This document shows positions 61,059 to 64,000 of a stretch of 64,000 bases of DNA, in pieces. Each line of letters opens with the position of its first letter. The first letter of the stretch is position 1. The DNA comes from an uncultured Roseobacter sp. (lineage in GTDB: Bacteria; Pseudomonadota; Alphaproteobacteria; Rhodobacterales; Rhodobacteraceae), in contig NZ_CANLQB010000001.1 of assembly GCF_947493125.1 (NCBI RefSeq), forward strand, positions 558,001-622,000, given 5' to 3'. The translations under genes were made by a program, and so were the position numbers. The notes under the pieces are model-generated. The model was given only the letters and a program-made list of their open reading frames with translations. It did no database searches and was not told where the DNA came from.

Positions 61059-64000
61059 GCCGCTACGCTCTCCACAGCCCCTCTCGTGGGGTTCACCCGG
61101 TCCCTGACGGTATCAAAGCAATCCTCATACGGTAGGAGCGCCCCCGCATCGCTGCTGTTGTACGCCGGACTCGACTGTAGCGGAGCATAGGCATAAGTCG
61201 AAGCCAGCGTATGCGCGAACCTGGTGTCAGCAGTAACGTTCTGGTGGGTGCCTGGGCTCCAAGCTGTCACAACCGCGGAGTTTCCATTGCTCATGTTGAT
61301 GGTTTCACCAACAATGAAGTCACCACTACCCTCGGCGTTCATGTAGACCGTGCCAGTCTTGGCATCCTTGTCAAAGTTTGATCGCTTGACGTATCCGGTT
61401 GCGCCACTGGTCGCACCAGTCACCAGAACATTGCTGTTTGAGCCCGGCAGTCCATTCTCCGCATTGGAAACGGACAGCTCATCATAGGAGTAGTAGTACG
61501 GCCCTTTATAGATCGGCGACCACATGGACGTCAGATCAAAAGGACCGCTGTCCACTCCGTTCGAATATCCCGGCGTGTGTACAAGGTTGTTCTGGTTTTC
61601 GATATTGGTATCAAGGCAGTTGCCGTAGTTCGAGTTGGACTCTTCGGTGATCCCATCGAACACGCTGGTTTCTTGATTGGCTCCGGTCTTGAGGCAGATC
61701 ACGCTGCACGACCGCGCGGTGCGCGGGAAGTGGTCCATCTCGTAGTACAGAGGCTTATCGTCGTTGAGCTTGCCGAACAGAATACCGGCCTTGAACTTGG
61801 CCGAGCTTTCCGGCGGAATGTCCTCGGAGATCAGCAATCCGTTCTCCAGTTCGATCCCGGCCGCGCCGCTGGTGAACAGCGCAACGTCGCCATTCATGTC
61901 AGCGAAGATGAACTTCTTCATCATGAAGCGAGTAGGTTTCTCAATGGACCCGGAAGTTGTCGCCTGAACCGATATGCGGCTGCTCACGCCCACAATCTTG
62001 CTGACTCTGATCTTGTAGGGATGATCGGCCATCTGGCCAAACCAGCGAACAAGGTTCTGCACAGAGCCGTTGGACTGCCAACCAGTGTTCGAGACGACAT
62101 AACACATATAGAAGCAACGGTCGCCGAAGTTGCGCGAGAACCGCCCTCCTGCATGGTTCGCGAGGTAGGGCGTCATACTGTCTTTCTTCTCGCCAGTGCC
62201 CGGGGGAGAGCGCTTGATCGCGTCGGGCTGGCTGTTCCAGCATCCGATGAAGTAGCAGATCCCTGCGTTATCCGCGAACCAGCCGAACTCTCCATAGTTC
62301 GTGGTTCGCACGTCAATCCCAAAGGTAATCGTGCCCGCGCCATTGCCCGGCTTGATGCAGGACGACACTCCGGACACAGACAGGTTGTAGAGCGTGGCGT
62401 AGGCGCAGTTCTGTGTGTCTATCCCGGTTCCGTAGAAGCTTTCCATGTCGTCGGGTGCCGTGCCATCATATGGCTTGGCGATATCGAATCCCTCAAGGGT
62501 GGCTCTGGTAGTATTGCCGAGAATGAGTTCTTCTGTCGCGTTGGCCTGATCCGCTGGGGCGAGGATCGCCGGATTGCCAAAGCCAAGCGTGTCGAGACAG
62601 TCCAGGCAGAACAGTTCGAAGTTTGAGAATTCCAAGTCGCTTGGCACATAAGTGTGGCCATTGGTCAAGAACAGCCGGCGACTTGTGCCGGACGATCCCG
62701 ATTTGATAGCGGCGATAGCGGCGTTGATGTCGGTAAACTGGTTGTCGGACGCAGGTGCTCCCGAGTACACTCCATCGGGGTCAACCACGTAGGTATTTGC
62801 AGCAGAGAACGCCACCGACTTGGGTGTGACCATAACGCTGACCGCCGCAGTTTGACTGCCAGCACGATCATCGTGCTTAAAGACCTCGCATTGGTACTGA
62901 ACCATTCCCGTGGTGAGAGGCCTATTGCCCCACATATCCATCTCACCGAGGGCCATGTTCTTATTCCATGGCATCGGGAAGTCATTGCGCGCAAAGTCCC
63001 GATCATTGCCGGGCGTCACAACTGACCATTTGAAGTTGCAATCAAACGCCGGGTTATCTGTATCGAACCCGTGCGCCACGGCGTGAAACCCGATTGCTTC
63101 TCCTTCTACAAAGACAGCCCGATTGTCTTCGACAATGATCTCAACTGTGGGTGTGCCGACACTGGTTGTCAGATTGACCGGCGTTTGCCATGTGCCTTCT
63201 AGCACCTCATTATCTGGTGCGGCCCACCGGTAATGTGCGTCGTTCTTGTTCAGCCGTGCAACACGAACTCCATTCAGTTCAAGCCAACCCTCCCCTTCGA
63301 GAAATCCGGTGCCACCGATATTGCTGACGTAAATGGTTCTGACCCCACCAGCATTGATCTCGAAGCCAGTGACTTCGCACGTGGTGCCGTTGTCATGGAT
63401 GAGAGTATCGCCGACCTGGAATAGAACGTTTTCGGGGTCGTTCGTGTTGTTGCCGTTAACCGATGAAATCCATGTCTGACAGTAGGCGGAGGTGATCTTC
63501 TTATCGACTTGACGGATCTCGAGGGGGTTGCTCGCTGAAGTCAGGCCTCTGATGATAGAAATGATGTCCAGTGCCGCATTTCTGGTGCGCCCTGACAGAT
63601 AACCGCCTTGGCCATTGGCAATGCGCCAATCGAAATAAGCAGGAAGCCAGTCAGGTCCGTTGTCTTCGTGCGCTGTCGGCTTGAATTCGATAATGTCGCC
63701 GGACACGCTGGGCGGTGCTGAAGCGTCGAAGGCGAGCGTGCCAGAGCCACCGGAAATGACCGGTGTTGTGTTGGTCAGGGTTGTGTTGATGTTCAGGGAA
63801 ACGACAGTCGCGGAGATCGTCACACCCTCGATCACAAAGACGCCGGCCACATCGTTGCCCGCATCATCCGTTGCCGCCACACACAACTTATATCCGCCGG
63901 AGGTGAGCGACGAAGACAGTGCTGGAGTGTCGGTGGCACTTGGCCCCGTGACCGTCCAACTGGCGCTTTGCGTGGCCGCTCCGCTGGCGTCCGTGCCTGC
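61055..64000 (-). CDS. large beta-helix/Ig-like surface or tail protein (N-terminus beyond window)
   Basis: At least 981 residues. The frame stays open to position 64000, so the N-terminal part is missing. Ig-like beta domains come first (SASWTVTGPSATDTPALSSS then GGYKLCVAATDDAGNDVAG; later FDWRIANGQGGYLSGRTRNA). From about residue 400 of the visible part the pattern of Asn/Gly turns (GIDTQNCAYATLYNLSVSGV and GIDVRTTNYGEFGWFADNAG) indicates a right-handed parallel beta-helix like that of tail spikes and polysaccharide lyases. It ends VNPTRGAVESVAA, a capping segment common in such proteins. It probably binds or cleaves surface polysaccharide. Confidence 0.75.
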   Translation of the reverse strand, partial: AGTDASGAATQSASWTVTGPSATDTPALSSSLTSGGYKLCVAATDDAGNDVAGVFVIEGVTISATVVSLNINTTLTNTTPVISGGSGTLAFDASAPPSVSGDIIEFKPTAHEDNGPDWLPAYFDWRIANGQGGYLSGRTRNAALDIISIIRGLTSASNPLEIRQVDKKITSAYCQTWISSVNGNNTNDPENVLFQVGDTLIHDNGTTCEVTGFEINAGGVRTIYVSNIGGTGFLEGEGWLELNGVRVARLNKNDAHYRWAAPDNEVLEGTWQTPVNLTTSVGTPTVEIIVEDNRAVFVEGEAIGFHAVAHGFDTDNPAFDCNFKWSVVTPGNDRDFARNDFPMPWNKNMALGEMDMWGNRPLTTGMVQYQCEVFKHDDRAGSQTAAVSVMVTPKSVAFSAANTYVVDPDGVYSGAPASDNQFTDINAAIAAIKSGSSGTSRRLFLTNGHTYVPSDLEFSNFELFCLDCLDTLGFGNPAILAPADQANATEELILGNTTRATLEGFDIAKPYDGTAPDDMESFYGTGIDTQNCAYATLYNLSVSGVSSCIKPGNGAGTITFGIDVRTTNYGEFGWFADNAGICYFIGCWNSQPDAIKRSPPGTGEKKDSMTPYLANHAGGRFSRNFGDRCFYMCYVVSNTGWQSNGSVQNLVRWFGQMADHPYKIRVSKIVGVSSRISVQATTSGSIEKPTRFMMKKFIFADMNGDVALFTSGAAGIELENGLLISEDIPPESSAKFKAGILFGKLNDDKPLYYEMDHFPRTARSCSVICLKTGANQETSVFDGITEESNSNYGNCLDTNIENQNNLVHTPGYSNGVDSGPFDLTSMWSPIYKGPYYYSYDELSVSNAENGLPGSNSNVLVTGATSGATGYVKRSNFDKDAKTGTVYMNAEGSGDFIVGETINMSNGNSAVVTAWSPGTHQNVTADTRFAHTLASTYAYAPLQSSPAYNSSDAGALLPYEDCFDTVRDRVNPTRGAVESVAA

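Overview
The window (about 62% GC) is chromosomal DNA of a marine alphaproteobacterium of the Rhodobacterales (roseobacter group). Evidence: a permuted two-piece tmRNA gene, dmdA-acuI for dimethylsulfoniopropionate (DMSP) catabolism, a phrA-cfaA-trgA-trgB-cysK cluster, the F1-ATPase inhibitor zeta subunit, a VPLPA-CTERM-like surface protein and the split, B12-dependent methionine synthase typical of this order. No replication origin, rRNA operon or CRISPR array was seen.

Layout. 1-3.6 kb: a polyamine/Fe-type ABC importer operon, cut at its 5' end by the window edge. 3.6-6.0 kb: mobile-element debris between tRNA-Ser(GCT) and tRNA-Asn (IS3 transposase fragment, vsr fragment, small zinc-ribbon genes). 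6-13.7 kb: core genes (MBL hydrolase, orphan sensor kinase, VPLPA-CTERM protein, tRNA-Ile(CAT), purM-purN, rnd, a lipoprotein, sufE). 13.7-21.5 kb: DUF1638 protein, the corrinoid protein and the homocysteine methyltransferase of a split methionine synthase, with a TetR-controlled RND efflux operon between them. 21.5-30 kb: zeta subunit, purC-purS-purQ, dctB-dctD and rne. 30-40.5 kb: tusA, ccdA, a membrane hydrolase/P450 pair, class I aldolase, fumC with two small partners, an SspB-like adaptor, chromate genes and a SnoaL-like protein. 40.5-41.1 kb: ssrA (tmRNA) with a promoter and a phased 11-bp repeat array. 41.1-51.6 kb: membrane protein, metalloprotease, then a FadR-type regulator divergent from a tight operon DUF2182-DUF1326-DinB-dmdA-acuI and a disrupted phosphoesterase, followed by a BCCT transporter and a class V aminotransferase. 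51.6-59.5 kb: a stress operon (photolyase, cyclopropane synthase, trgA, trgB, cysK, MscS channel) behind a sigma-E-like promoter. 59.5-64 kb: tRNA-Ser(GGA) followed by phage-like accessory DNA ending in a large beta-helix protein that runs off the window.

How the genes work together: the dmd region links DMSP demethylation and acryloyl-CoA reduction with a probable BCCT osmolyte importer. The corrinoid and homocysteine-binding proteins should make methionine together with a pterin-binding partner that is not in this window. Five purine genes sit in two clusters. The photolyase-cfa-trg block looks like one co-transcribed answer to singlet oxygen and oxyanion stress.
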